Shown here piece by piece: positions 45,401 through 55,883 of a stretch of DNA of 64,000 nucleotides (its first letter is position 1; each line of letters starts with the position of its first letter). The DNA is taken from contig NC_053392.1 of assembly GCF_905171765.1 (NCBI RefSeq), positions 102,350,220 to 102,414,219 of the forward strand, written 5' to 3'. The notes beneath the pieces are model-generated. The model was not told the origin of the DNA and ran no database searches. It saw nothing but the letters and a program-made list of their open reading frames with translations. The position numbers were made by a program, and so were the translations under genes. The stretch is from Bufo bufo. Lineage: Eukaryota; Chordata; Amphibia; Anura; Bufonidae.

Positions 45401-46248
45401 AACATGGGATCCATATCCGGGTGAGCATTTTCCGCAAAAAAACACTTCATGTCCTCCTGAATCCTATCCCGAACGGCTGGTCGAGTCAAAAGTGACTCAT
45501 TAAGTCTCCAGGAGAATAGTCGACTTGTAGGTGTGTTTGGAGTCGTGTCAATCATTACCATGTCATGATCGGACCAGGAGGACACGATATGCCTGCTATA
45601 AACCAAAAAGGGAAGCATTGATGTAGACAGCAAAATATGATCGATACGGGAATACAAATTGTGAGCCGGTGAGTAATAAGTATATCCCCTCTGTGTACCG
45701 TTATGCTCCCTCCACGAGTCCGCCACAGAAAGGGATTCCATGACTTTCCTGATAGTAACTTTACATGAAGTCGGACGTGGTGTAGTGGGTGGAGCAGAAC
45801 GGTCCATCACAGGATCCATTACAAAATTAAAATCCCCACACCAAATTATTTTGTCATAGTTAAGGGAATCAAGCTTGCGTTGCATATGGGACAAGAACAT
45901 AAGTGATTCAACATTAGGGGCGTATATGCTGACTATACACCACACCTCACCGCAAAGATCACCCAATAGAATGACATAACGCCCATCCTTATCTACTATG
46001 GAACGGGAAACCTGAAGTGGAAAGTTATTTTTAAGTAATATCATGGTCCCTCTGCTCTTAGATTGAAAAGAGGAGGAGTAAAATCTGGTGTACTGAGGGT
46101 GGAAGTACTTAGGGTGTGAAGTTGCGGTGAAATGGGTCTCTTGTAAGCATATGATATCAGGTTTATGCCTACAATATGATAGAAAAGCTGTTTTACGTTT
46201 TCTCGGGGAATTAAAACCCCTTACATTGTGTGTTAAAACCTTACACAT
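42460..46248 (-). CDS. L1 ORF2: endonuclease and reverse transcriptase, 1262 aa
   Basis: An uninterrupted frame from MCKVLTHNVRGFNS. The N-terminal ~235 residues are an apurinic-like endonuclease: HNVRGFNS, QETH, IYAPN, WCGDFNFV, RIDHILLS and SDHD hold the catalytic and metal-binding residues. The reverse transcriptase spans about 440-760, with GKAPGPDG near residue 467, NYRPISLLNLD, DIEKAFDSV, GTRQGCPLSPALF and the catalytic FADD near 696. A C-terminal cysteine-histidine segment (CFRGCGVDGTVYHIWWSC, near 1140) matches the L1 pattern. The enzyme nicks target DNA and copies the element RNA from the nick. No stop or frameshift was seen. Clade within the L1 superfamily (L1 or Tx1-like) is not resolved. 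Confidence 0.95.
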   Translation of the reverse strand: MCKVLTHNVRGFNSPRKRKTAFLSYCRHKPDIICLQETHFTATSHPKYFHPQYTRFYSSSFQSKSRGTMILLKNNFPLQVSRSIVDKDGRYVILLGDLCGEVWCIVSIYAPNVESLMFLSHMQRKLDSLNYDKIIWCGDFNFVMDPVMDRSAPPTTPRPTSCKVTIRKVMESLSVADSWREHNGTQRGYTYYSPAHNLYSRIDHILLSTSMLPFLVYSRHIVSSWSDHDMVMIDTTPNTPTSRLFSWRLNESLLTRPAVRDRIQEDMKCFFAENAHPDMDPMLIWLTHKAYIRGRLIREASHLKKRRQTALLALESKLSRLVQAHQRSPSLYLLKAVKDTKIQINLILSNDTEKALRWTASYFYRYANKPDKMLARQLKTKQKINQVFQIRSRSGHITSNSNTIYDTFHAFYQQLYKGLDDGRVSARDEFLSSTPLPQVTPEALQDLGRAISSDEVVYAISSLKLGKAPGPDGLSALYYKKYSSILTPHITQFCNHLLTGHTPHSDFLRANITVLPKPKKDPLSPTNYRPISLLNLDTKIFTSILARRLNIILPGIIHKDQVGFIPDREAPDNIRKVLNVIQVANTRKTPLAILALDIEKAFDSVSWDYLYKVLLKMGIKGPFLQAVQAIYSTPVAYLKLPTTHPTPIQILRGTRQGCPLSPALFALAMEPLAISIRNDPNLSGLKIGNTEYKLSLFADDLLLSLTNPLISLPNLLKLLKTFSIASGLKINHKKSELLLCNSPPSLQSSLSQNFPFTQLATYIQYLGTSIPAKLSMTYKLNYLPLYRRIREDYKIWSSLPVSWIGRIHIVRMVVLPRILYLFRTLPVQVPIKDLRILQADTMKFIWAGKRARISRSTMCKHKSQGGLSVPDFTKYYKAAGLAQLFLTHLKPEASPLWVSLEQTLCAPWTWRSLLWNTTSLPSTIRATSPLSHHSLILWRSVRFKAGFQSKYSPLFHLFGNPVFPPGLQMGSFRWWTSNNFTTLYRFLTRGKLMSLADFKDKYDLPDSESFNALRIFSCLHSLKISNMTLDFTPFERFITYSLYKQGLLSRIYGLLNTMPEGTKLPYMLEWEKDIQEDLSIAKWHQCSQTLTKTSWQITLAETSIKVLHRTYLVPYRLHRIYPEVSPLCFRGCGVDGTVYHIWWSCSIVQRFWSGIRDLISSVLDCAFPLSPILCLLGDKSTKLSYSKFKLSQHMLLAARIHIAYKWRTAELSFQAVVDRINKIYLNERLTAIRQDTYEAFEKLWEPWVSSSYSVNVQCGMTY

Positions 46249-46654
46249 GTCTTAATGCAATAAAAGAAATAATTAGAGCAGGTCATAGTGTGCAGTAATA
46301 TATATCTCACAAGGTACAATATATGATCTCCAACAGAACTAAAGAAAGTTATAACGGTCAAAAAAAATGATGCACTAGAGCGTGCAACAAAGTACAATAT
46401 AAATGGGTAAATAGTGGTCATCAGGAAAAGGAAAAATAATCCCGATCCCACAAAAATCAAGTATCCCATAAAGACAGGCAACAAATACGTCCGATCCACC
46501 GTGTCCCTTCATAAAAACATGTGAACCACGAAGGGAAACGATAATGAAAAGAATAAAGCAGAAAAGCAAAGAAAAAAGGAAAAAGCTGCGAGTTACCCAG
46601 ACTCATTGAGATCCCGTAGGTCCCGCATGGTAACTACAAACTGAAGTATATCAT

Positions 46655-47653
46655 TCAGGTCGCCGGTGATCTGATTCCTGACGGAGCTGCTGAAACGACC
46701 TTCGTCCACTCCCGCGCCGGACGCTGAGGCCTAGGGCGTGCAGAGGGACCTTCTGGGCGATCTATTTCGATGCCGGCTTTCTGTAGTACCTCGATCCCCT
46801 CAGCCGGCGTGCGGATGGTGTGGCTACGTGTGTTCAGCTGAAAGGAGAGGGCGAAGGGAAATCCCCAACGAAACTTCACTTGTGCTTGTTGGAGAGCCTG
46901 CGTCACCGGCCTCATCTCCCTACGCTTCCGTAATGTGGACGGTGCCAGATCCGCGTAGAGGTGTACTGATGAAGGGAGACCAGGTAAGTTGGCCAGATTC
47001 CGTGCTGCATACAAAATTTTATCCCTCATCTCGGGGTGGTGCATACGGAGAACCACGTCTCTCGGCATGTCAGGTATTCTTGGTTTCCCCAAGGATCTAT
47101 GGACCCTGTCCATCTTCAGTTGGTCAGAATGTATATCTGGCAATAGCTCTGCAAACAGTGTTCCCATTATCGCGGGCAAATCTTGATAAAGTTCAGGTAA
47201 GCCTCGAACTCTGAGGTTACCCCTTCTGGACCTATTTTCTAGGTCTTCTATTTTAAGCTCTATCTCCTGCAATTGAGCCGTATGCGAATCAATGTCCGCT
47301 CTATCAGCCCCAATGGCATCTGCAAGCTCATCAGCTCTGGACTCCATATCTGAGACCCTATTGCCCAGGTCTTGGATCTGCCGTGTAAATTCTGCCACCG
47401 CCTGTGTCAGCTCATTTCGAAAAAGAGCTGCAATATTGTTGTAAAGGTCCGTCGGATCTGGCTGAGCCTTTTCAGTAGCTGGCTGTTGTCCACTATCAGT
47501 GGAAGAAGCTGGGCTTGCCGGATATGCGGCCTGGTCCGCCATGATGGATTGGCGCGTAGATCTAAAGATCTCCGGAATTGTCTGAGATGAAGCGGGTGTA
47601 GCCGGCAATTTAGACTTCCCTTTGCCGCGGGCTGTTTTCTGTGTCCCTTGCAT
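46655..47653 (-). CDS. L1 ORF1 RNA-binding protein, 332 aa
   Basis: It starts at ATG 47651-47653 with a basic, low-complexity N-terminus. Residues about 70-140 form a coiled coil (heptads around FRNELTQAVAEFTRQIQDLG and LQEIELKIEDLENRS). An RRM-like domain follows (RRGNLRVRGLPE ... DRVHRSLGKP), then a C-terminal domain (PRDVVLRMHHPEMRDKIL to the end). This is the layout of L1 ORF1p, which trimerises and coats the element RNA. It is complete and separated from ORF2 by 406 bp. Confidence 0.92.
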   Translation of the reverse strand: MQGTQKTARGKGKSKLPATPASSQTIPEIFRSTRQSIMADQAAYPASPASSTDSGQQPATEKAQPDPTDLYNNIAALFRNELTQAVAEFTRQIQDLGNRVSDMESRADELADAIGADRADIDSHTAQLQEIELKIEDLENRSRRGNLRVRGLPELYQDLPAIMGTLFAELLPDIHSDQLKMDRVHRSLGKPRIPDMPRDVVLRMHHPEMRDKILYAARNLANLPGLPSSVHLYADLAPSTLRKRREMRPVTQALQQAQVKFRWGFPFALSFQLNTRSHTIRTPAEGIEVLQKAGIEIDRPEGPSARPRPQRPAREWTKVVSAAPSGIRSPAT

Positions 47654-47768
47654 AAGATCACTTCTGCAGTGGAGCCGCGATGACGGCGATTATAGCGGGA
47701 TTACAACGGCGGTCGGTGCGGAGCTCACTCAGACATGTCCTTCCAGCGAGCTGCGCGCATGCGCCCCT

Positions 47769-47784
47769 CAGCGAAAATATTTAG
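47769..47784. repeat. L1 target-site duplication, right
   Basis: CAGCGAAAATATTTAG, identical to 42148-42163, next to the 5' end of the L1. Confidence 0.9.
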
Positions 47785-48375
47785 AGCGCATGCACCGTTG
47801 ACATTATTCCACCCGGAACTGGAGGCGCTGTCATCACAGGAAGATAACCTGCTATATCAATAGGGGTCCAGTGTTTTTTTACTACTGCTGCAAGGAAATT
47901 ATATCACCTGTCAACTTCGCAGGAGCGTGTTCGGCGCATGCACTGTACAGACATTTAATTCCTGTACAGCACATGCTCCGAATGTACTCCTGCAAGACTT
48001 CTTGGCCAGGCTTGAATATGTGTTCACTGCCTGGCCTGTCAGCATAGAAGACAGGGTGTGGAGCCTCTGGGTGCAACAAAGTGCCACAGCACCGCCCTCA
48101 TTGCACTAAGGGGCTAATTTACATATTATAAAACTGCTATTTTCTCAACATTGTGACCACCTACAGAGATGGGAGCAACAGCATTACATTCAGCTGACAA
48201 GTGGATATCTTGCTTGTCAGCTGGATTAATAATGGTGTATGTGGTGACAGGACAGGAAGTAGAATACATGGAGTGACTGCGAAAATTATATCTTATGGCT
48301 TGTCCTTCTTGGTATTGCAATTTAAATGTTGAGCAGTGTATATATATATATATTTTTCCATGTCAGTATATTTTT
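47785..48375. other. Unassigned intergenic sequence
   Basis: Contains a pair of facing segments, AGCGTGTTCGGCGCATGCAC TGTACAG and CTGTACAGCACATGCTC (47924-47975). No gene. Confidence 0.4.
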
Positions 48376-48436
48376 AAAAAATCCTAAAATTCTGTGCGCA
48401 TATATATATATATATGCACAGAATTTTAGGATTTTT
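48376..48436. repeat. Perfect hairpin with (AT)n loop
   Basis: AAAAATCCTAAAATTCTGTG and its exact complement face each other across an AT dinucleotide tract (48401-48415 approx.) that can itself pair. The stem is at least 22 bp. Confidence 0.9.
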
Positions 48437-49190
48437 TTTTTTTAAATATCACCAAAATCACCAAAAATGTGTTTAACATAAAAACTTGATGTAAACAACA
48501 GGTCATTTATTGCAGGGCTGATATCTCTGCCACTTCCTGTGTGGTCTGCGGGTGTGTGTCTCACCACACATAATTATTGGTATTCGGAGGAGGCAATGTT
48601 CCTAGAACAGGATTATTGACCATCATTACCTCCTAAATTACTCATTTCTTTTTTACATAGATGAACTTTTCTTCCAGGTTCATCTATTGTGCAGTCAACC
48701 TCTATTATCTATTAAAACTGGATGTATCTGATTACACATAATTACGTCTGCTTCTCCCCGCATCTCAGCTTGACACACACGTTGTTTGTAGGTGGTCAGA
48801 TACAAGATAGAAGGTGCAGGATCTCACATTTCAAGTTGTCCCAGTTTGGAGGGTACATTTCCAGGGAACGCAGGACGTGCACATTCAATTTGTACAATCT
48901 CTTTTGTGTTCAGATATTTCTCTGATAATAAGAGCAGGCCCCGCTGGGACTGGTAACCGGGTCCTCCTGAGTGACTCCAACCCCAGATGGAGCTATATGT
49001 GAGGTGAGACATGCTTCAGGGCTCAGTGTCCATTTGGTTGGTATCCATATACTCTTGATGTATCCATGTGCTGTCATTTATTGTATCCTGGATGAGTATT
49101 TTATGGTGGATTCAAACCAAGTTTTTTTTTTTAAATACCAATGTTTTTGAGGGGTTTTTTTTTAGGAAAAGACACTGCAGCTAGATGCTA
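48437..49190. other. Unassigned intergenic sequence
   Basis: No gene or repeat was recognised. Confidence 0.4.
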
Positions 49191-49192
49191 TA

Positions 49193-50786
49193 CAGTCAGG
49201 TCCATAAATATTGGGACATCGACACAATTCTAACATTTTTGGCTCTATACACCACCACAATGGATTTGAAATGAAACGAACAAGATGTGCTTTACCTGCA
49301 GACTGCCAGCTTTAATTTGAGGGTATTTACATCCAAATAAGGTGAACGGTGTAGGTATTACAACAGTAATTAAACTTTCACTTTTTAATACTTGGTTGCA
49401 AATCCTTTGCAGTCAATTACAGCCTGAAGTCTGGAACTCATAGACATCACCAGGGATGGTTTTTATCCCTGGTGATGCTCTGCCAGGCCTCTACTACAAC
49501 TGTCTTCAGTTTCTGCTTGTTCTTGGGGCATTTTCCCTTCAGTTTTGTCTTCAGCAAGTGAAATGCATGCTCAATCGGATTCAGGTCAGGTGATTGACTT
49601 GGCCATTGCATAACATTCCACTTCTTTCCCTTAAAAAACTCTTTGGTTGCTTTTGCAGTATGCTTTGGGTCATTGTCCATCTGCACTGTGAAGCGCCGTC
49701 CAATGAGTTCTGAAGCATTTGGCTGGATATGAGAAGATAATATTGCCCGAAACACTTCAGAATTCATCCTGCTGCTTTTGTCAGCAGTCACATCATCAAT
49801 AAATACAAGAGAACCAGTTCCATTGGCAGCCATACATGCCCACGCCATGACACTACCACCACCATGCTTCACTGATGAGGTGGTATGCTTAGGATCATGA
49901 GCAGTTCCTTTCCTTCTCCATACTCTTCTCTTCCCATCACTCTGATACAAGTTGATCTTGGTCTCATCTGTCCATAGGATGTTGTTCCAGAACTCTGAAG
50001 GCTTTTTTAGATGTCGTTTGGCAAACTCTAATCTGGCCTTCCTGTTTTTGAGGCTCACCAATGGTTTACATCTTGTGTGAACCCTCTGTATTCACTCTGG
50101 TGAAGTCTTCTCTTGATTGTTGACTTTGACACACATACACCTACCTCCTGGAGAGTGTTCTTGATCTGGCCAACTGTTGTGAAGGGTGTTTTCTTCACCA
50201 GGGAAAGAATTCTTCGGTCATCCACCAGTTGTTTTCCGTGGTTTTCTGTTGTCTTCCGGGTCATTTGGTGTTGCTGAGCTCACCGATTAGTTCCTTCTTT
50301 TTAAGAATGTCCCAAACTGTTGTTTTGGCCACTCCTAATGTTTTTGCAATCTCTCTGATGGATTTGCTTTGTTTTTTCAGCCTAATAATGGCTTGCTTCA
50401 CTGATAGTGACAGCTCTTTGGATCTCATATTGAGAGTTGATAGCAACAGATTCCAAATGCAAATAGCACACTTGAAATGAACTCTGGACCTTTTATCTGC
50501 TCATTGTAATTGGAATAATGAGGGAATAACACACACCTGGCCATGGAACAGCTGAGAAGCCAATTGTCCCATTACTTTTGGTTCCTTAACAAGTGGGAGG
50601 CACATATGCAAACTGTTGTAATTCCTACACCGTTCACCTGATTTGGATGTAAATACCCTCAAATTAAAGCTGACAGTCTGCAGTTAAAGCACATCTTGTT
50701 CGTTTCATTTCAAATCCATTGTGGTGGTGTATAGAGCCAAAAATGTTAGAATTGTGTCGATGTCCCAATATTTATGGACCTGACTG
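49193..50786 (-). mobile_element. Tc1-like transposon, 1.59 kb
   Basis: TA-flanked, with ~95-bp inverted ends starting CAGTCAGGTCCATAAATATT. Full size for a Tc1. It encodes a decayed transposase on the minus strand. Confidence 0.92.
49447..50428 (-). pseudogene. Tc1 family transposase, frameshifted
   Basis: The N-terminus MRSKELSLSVKQAIIRLKKQ starts at about 50428, with the helix-turn-helix TLGVAKTTVWDIL. Frames change near 50262 and near 50058. The catalytic region is readable in one piece: LWTDETK (first Asp), QMDNDPKHTAK (second Asp), [11 protein letters not shown] (Glu), a DD34E triad. It stops early after WQSITRDKNHPW, missing about 20 residues expected at the C-terminus; the premature stop lies beside a facing pair CATCACCAGGGAT / ATCCCTGGTGATG. 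Inactive, but a recent decay. Confidence 0.88.
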
Positions 50787-50819
50787 TATTGGGAAATTAT
50801 AGAACACCCTACAAACATT

Positions 50820-51105
50820 GATGTTTTTTATTGCAAGACAAAACCAGGTGCAGGTCAAAAACACAGAACAGGTGCAGATCTTTCCATTATACCTTTTTTT
50901 GCGGTGCGGAGGCCAGGACCAAAATCCCACGGAGATGCTCTGTAGTGCTTTTATGGGCTTCTTTTCCGTGCTTCTGCTCCGTATCTTGCGGATTGCGGAC
51001 CCATTCATGGTAATGGTCCTGCATCTGTGATACGGAGCGCACGTGCCTGTATATTTCGGAACCGCTGCTTGCGGGCCACAGACGTTCGTGTGCATGAGCC
51101 CGAAG
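50820..51105. repeat. CGG-type MITE fragment
   Basis: Interior words TTTTTTTGCGGTGCGGAGGC and GATTGCGGACCCATTCATGG; right end ACGTTCGTGTGCATGAGCCC. No clear left terminus. Confidence 0.55.
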
Positions 51106-51398
51106 GGAGAGTTCACCTCATCATCTCATTTTCCATTCTTCTGATCCGTCAGAAGAACAGAAAAAAAAACTGGATCCTGTAAAAAAATAAGTCCTGTGCA
51201 TCGGCATATTTGCCATCCGTTTGAGCCATTTCTGTCTGAGATCTGTTTTCTAGATGGAAAAAAAAGCCCTGCATGCAGTACTGTATCTCCTATCAAAAAT
51301 AACTGATCTCTGATGGAAGTGACACTAACTGATGCTAACTGATCATAACTGATGCTCAAAATGATGGATCCATTATTTTCTTTATTTTCCTTCTGAGT

Positions 51399-51625
51399 TA
51401 GGGCTCATGCCCACGTGCGTACTTGCTCAGTGCCCGTGCTGCGGACCACAAACTCTGCATTGTATGGGCATTGGTCGTGTTCCCTTCCGCTTGCGGATGC
51501 GGACCCATTGACTCGAATGGGTCCGCAATCTGAAACATACGGCCAAAGATAGAACATGTTCTATCTTTTTGCTGTGCAGAGGCACGGATCAGAAGCCCAC
51601 GAAAGCGCTTCATAAAAAAAGACAC
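51399..51625. repeat. CGG-type MITE fragment
   Basis: Left end GGGCTCATGCCCACGTGCGT with TTGCGGATGCGGACCCATTG inside; right terminus absent. Confidence 0.55.
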
Positions 51626-52209
51626 TTTTTATGAATAGAAAATAAATGATACATGAAGTGTCCCCTTAAATGCAAACTAATAGACAATAGGAGGCTTCTT
51701 TTAAAATGCCAGTGCCCCACCCCCCACGTCTGCCTCTGACTGAATCGGTTTGAAAATAGACCGAATATGGCCACCTTGGGGATAACTATTAGATCGGTTG
51801 GGTCCTACTGCTAAGAACCGCACCAGTCACAAGAAAGAGGACCCCATATCCTGTGGAGCCCCTTGAAATGAATGGAGTGGCAGATCAAACATGTCCACTG
51901 CCGGTCCATTAATCTCTATGGCAGTTCCAGAGATAGCTGAATACAGCGCTCAGCTATTTCCATAACTTCCATAGAGATGAATATAGCTGTCATGTGCATG
52001 CACGACCTGCTGCTCCATTCATTCTGGGGGCACTTAGTGATCAGTGGGGTTAAGGTACATGAGGGTGTTGGCTTAACACAACTAGTTTAGTTAAGGCATC
52101 TAGTTAAGCATGTGTGTTAACTCTACTACATCTGTAGGACCCCCAGTGTTCTAATAGTTATCCCTATCCCTGTGGATAGGGGATAACTTGCTACAACTAG
52201 AATACTCCC
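51626..52209. other. Probable degraded MITE, unassigned
   Basis: GGGGATAACTATTAGATCGG (51778) and CTAATAGTTATCCCTAT (52153) face each other, and the interior has facing TCTCTATGG / CCATAGAGATGAAT segments, so an old palindromic element is likely. Termini unclear. Confidence 0.45.
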
Positions 52210-52213
52210 TTAA

Positions 52214-52679
52214 AGGGGTTGTCCAGGTTCAGAGCTGAACCCGGACATAGCCCCATTTTTACCCAGGCAGCCCCCTGATATGAGCATTTGAGCATTTCAT
52301 GCTCCGATGTCTCCCTTGGCCTGCGCTGGATCGCGCAGGGCAAAGGCTTTTTTGTTTATATTTTTTGCACTATTAGACGGAGGCTTCCGCCCAGCAGTGT
52401 ATTTGGTGACGTCACCAGCTCTGATTGGCGGGCTTTAGCGCTGCCCTAGCTGTTTTACAGGCTAGGGCAGCGCAAAAATCGGCCCATTATTGCCAGTGAC
52501 ATCACCAGGCTCACTGCTGGCTGGAAGCCTCCGCCTACCAGTCCCTATGGAGAGTCCGGTACGTCACCGGATCTCCTTTGCCCTGTGTGATTCAGCACAG
52601 GGCAAAGGAGGGCATGGGAGGGGGCTGCCTGGGTGACAGTGGGTATGTCTGGGTTTAGCTCTGAACCCGGACAACCCCT
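52214..52679. mobile_element. Palindromic TTAA MITE, 466 bp
   Basis: TTAA at 52210-52213 and 52680-52683. Ends AGGGGTTGTCCAGGTTCAGA / complement; arms share AGCTGAACCCGGACATAG, GGGCAGCGC and GCCCTGTG segments. Confidence 0.88.
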
Positions 52680-52683
52680 TTAA

Positions 52684-54080
52684 GGCAGATAGTGTACCTT
52701 AGGTACAAGTAGGGCCCTCAAGCACATAAGAACTTTATCCAGGGGTGTTGTATTATCAAGGTCTGCCTTGATGTTCATCTTGATGTGTCTTGCCAGTTAA
52801 TAAATTCAGGAGAGGCCTTCTCCATTCAGCCACAAGGGGAGATATGCTATGTTCTATATATTGGCTCCTACTCTCCATTACCACAGCTATTATCATTTAT
52901 AGCCCTCTGGTTCTCTACAGATGCTAAATATATTTGGGTGGTCACTTCAGCGTTATCTCCAGTAATTAACTATTTATATGTAAAGTACCTGCATGTTGAG
53001 ATCTGCCTGTCAGTCCCATGTTTTCTTTTCTCCAGTCTCACTACAGCTTATCAGTGGAGAGAGCTCCACAAGTAATACTTACCAAGCACTCGGCTAATGA
53101 AAACAACCCTACACTGATACCCTCATCAACTCTAGAAGCTCTACCGTGTATGAAATCCCAAAATCCTTAATCCATAGTCTTAAAAATGTTGTCAGTAGGA
53201 CAGTACATGGAGCTGACACGTTTCAGAGTGCTGAATCTTCTACTGTTGAGGGTACTGGCTGTGACTTGTAGACTGTGCTTTGTATGCAGTATGGCCGATG
53301 GAGTCAATATCCCATTGGGTGAGCTGTTCCTTTTTTTCCTTCTACAGTTTAAACTCTAGACTGGTACAGGTAAAAGTTATTTGCTAAAGCTGGCCATGCA
53401 CATGGGATTAAAGTTGTCAGAAACGCTTGACCAGAGTGTGAAAAGCTAGCGCAAATTGTTCACGATGACTGATGGAAGACTTCTGTAAATGTGACCGGCC
53501 AGGTTGGATCATTTCGGCCATTGTTGAACAAAACTACAGGTTTTTGGGCACGATCAGACGAATTCAGTCGATCACTTGCCATTGTGCTCAAGGACCAGGG
53601 ATTGAGTTTTAATTTTTTTAGTCTGGCATGTTGCTGTCAATCTCACAGACAATTGATTTCACAACTAGTGGCTCCTGATAACTGTGCATTAGCCCTAAGG
53701 CCGCTCTATTGACAGCGCTAAATATCCTGATGCATGCAGCTGTTGTATATGGCAGCAATTGACTCCAGTTTTTTTTTTTTTACGGGATCACCCTGTACTC
53801 AACTAAGCATAGTCAACTAAGCATGAAATACAGTGAGGCATACCAACCAACCATACTATCACATCAAAGGACACTCCTTTACTTCAGACCACTGATAGTC
53901 CACGGCTACATTGGGCCTATATCTCAGTAGATCTTCCCGGTGATATAAACATAGCCTAAAGACCCATTAATGCATATACATTCTCCATAACAACAATAGC
54001 AGGCATGCAGATTTGTATGTGAATGGCGACAATTTACACACGGCCAAGCGTCTATAGATGAATCATACATGCCTAGGTTG
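52684..54080. other. Unassigned intergenic sequence
   Basis: The stretch AAGCTGGCCATGCACATGGG (53391) to about 53700 resembles dispersed phrases at 11177 and 28140. Small frames have no domain. Confidence 0.4.
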
Positions 54081-54084
54081 TTAA

Positions 54085-54262
54085 AGGGGTCATCCACAAT
54101 TAGAAAAGCAGTCGGCTCTTTTTATTAACATGTCTGTCCTTAGGCCGTGTCTGGTATTTCAGTTCAGTGTCATTCACTTGAAAAGAGATGAGCTGCAATA
54201 CCAGACACGGCCCGTGGACATGACGGGGGCTCTAAATAAAGGCAGATCCATGGATAACCCCT
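54085..54262. mobile_element. Palindromic TTAA MITE, 178 bp
   Basis: TTAA at 54081-54084 and 54263-54266. Ends AGGGGTCATCCACAATTAG and GGATAACCCCT; the centre has GGCCGTGTCTGGTATT facing AATACCAGACACGGCC. Confidence 0.85.
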
Positions 54263-54266
54263 TTAA

Positions 54267-54677
54267 AATGTCTTCATCATTCACACTGGTCAATGGTAGG
54301 GATGATTGACCATTTAAGTGGTTAATTGTTGGCACATGTAAATGTGCCTTAAGCTGTAAGCATGTAAATTTTATTATCCTCTGCCGAATAGTGATTTTCT
54401 GATACCAGGTCTCTTTTTGTTATCCAAGGGCCTGATATCAGATAATCAGTATTCAGCAAATAATAATGATAGCTATCAGCCCACGGGCTATATACCTCAG
54501 CTACTGGTCAGCAGGACACAGAGGGTAATCTTATAGAGATCTTGGCAACCTCCAAAGGAGCCATTATCTCTTCTTCTGCCAAAGATGCTGAGCTTCAGAG
54601 ACTATTTCTACAGAGCGTTTTAGATGCCAGAATGAGAAATAGACAATCACAGTGAAAGAATTCAACTGAAGTGGCTT
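54267..54677. other. Unassigned intergenic sequence
   Basis: Facing segments TATCAGATAATCAGTATTCAG and CTGCCGAATAGTGATTTTCTGATA near 54380-54460 suggest an old palindromic repeat. No gene. Confidence 0.4.
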
Positions 54678-55020
54678 AAGGGCCCTTTACACGCGCAGAG
54701 ATACCGCCAGATAATTGCTAATGAGCGCTTGTTAGCGATTATGTGGCGGTGTAAATGTGACACTGATTACCCGATGAATGAATGAAACACTCGTTCATCA
54801 GGTAATAGATCATTCATGCGGAAATCATCGTTTGCCGGCAGCAGATCATATTGAGTTAGCAGCCTCTGCTGCCGTCAAACAACGAGTCTGTATGGGGACG
54901 AGCGATGGCATTAACGATCCCATACTGAGGAGGAGACGTCGCCACTGACGAGCATGCGGTTTCCGGGAAGGAACACTTCCTTCCCAACAGTCGCCTGCTG
55001 TATCGTCCCATGTAAAAATA
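54678..55020. repeat. Old MITE (AAGGGCCCTTTACACGC family)
   Basis: The left end is AAGGGCCCTTTACACGCGCA and the right end TATCGTCCCATGTAAAAATA CCTTTA. Inner words (GCAGCAGATCATATTG, GAACGAGTGTTTC-type) match the frog MITE vocabulary shared with 37380-37563. Confidence 0.5.
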
Positions 55021-55024
55021 CCTT

Positions 55025-55883
55025 TAGTCACAGTTCTTACTGTTCCTCAGGGCTCAGTACTAGGTCCCCTACTCTTCTCCCTCTACACAGCCCCCATCGA
55101 ACAGACTGTCAGTCTATTTGGCTTTCAGTACCATCTCTATGCTGACGACACCCAACTATACAGATATTCAGCCCCTGACATCACCCCTGCTTTACACCAA
55201 AACACCAGTATTTGTCTGGTAGCTGTCTCTAACATCATGTCATCTCTGTATCTAAAGCTGAACCTCTCAAAAACTGAACTTCCCCCATCTACCTGTACTA
55301 ACCCACCTAAACTTGAGATTTCAATTTCGGTCTGCGGCACTATCATAACTCCTGGGCAGCACGCCCTCCATCTTGGGGTCATGTTTGATTTAGATCTTTC
55401 TGTCCACCCGTTGTATCTAGCCTGTGCCAGTTACTTCACTGGTTGCCCATTCACCACAGAATACAGTTCAAACTTCTCCCCTCACCCACAAAGCTCTCCA
55501 CAGTGCTGCACCTCCTTACATCTCCTCCATTATTTCCATCTACCACCCTACTCGGGCTCTCCGTTTTGCCAGTAATCTAAGAATAAAATCCTCCATAACT
55601 CGTATCTCTCACTCCCGTCTTCAAGACTTTTCTCGAGCTGCACCTACTCTCTGAAATACTCTGTCCTGGAATATCAGGTCAATTCCTATCTTCCCTACCT
55701 TCAAACATGCCTTAAAAACACATTCTTTCAGGCAAGCGTATTATGCTTCCGAAACGGACTCTTCCCCTTTTAACATCCCCCCTCAACTTTTCAGACCTGA
55801 ACTCATTTTGTAGATGAACCCTCTGAATTGTAAAGTGCTGCGGAATATGGTGGCGCTATATGAATAAAGATTATTATTATTAT
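55025..55883 (+). pseudogene. L2/CR1-type LINE, 3' end with ATT-repeat tail
   Basis: Plus-strand frames give the reverse transcriptase core [15 protein letters not shown] and [10 protein letters not shown] (catalytic ADD), then LNLSKTE. After a frameshift near 55424 comes the C-terminal part [14 protein letters not shown] and RLQDFSRAAPTL. The element ends in GCGCTATATGAATAAAGATT with (ATT)n, the 3' terminus of vertebrate L2-like LINEs. It is 5'-truncated and inactive. Confidence 0.85.

Larger units (their letters stand above)
42164..47768 (-). mobile_element. Full-length L1-type LINE with intact ORF1 and ORF2
   Basis: A 5.6-kb non-LTR retrotransposon bounded by a perfect 16-bp duplication. 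Read on the minus strand: 115-bp GC-rich 5' untranslated region, ORF1 (332 codons), 406-bp spacer, ORF2 (1262 codons), and ~296-bp A-rich 3' region. The 3' end contains AATAAATAAAA about 20 bp from the terminus and closes with a short A-rich tail rather than a long poly-A. Both frames are open, which indicates a recent insertion. Confidence 0.93.

Noticed and set aside
46738..47214. 158-codon plus frame
   Set aside because: It is antisense to L1 ORF1.
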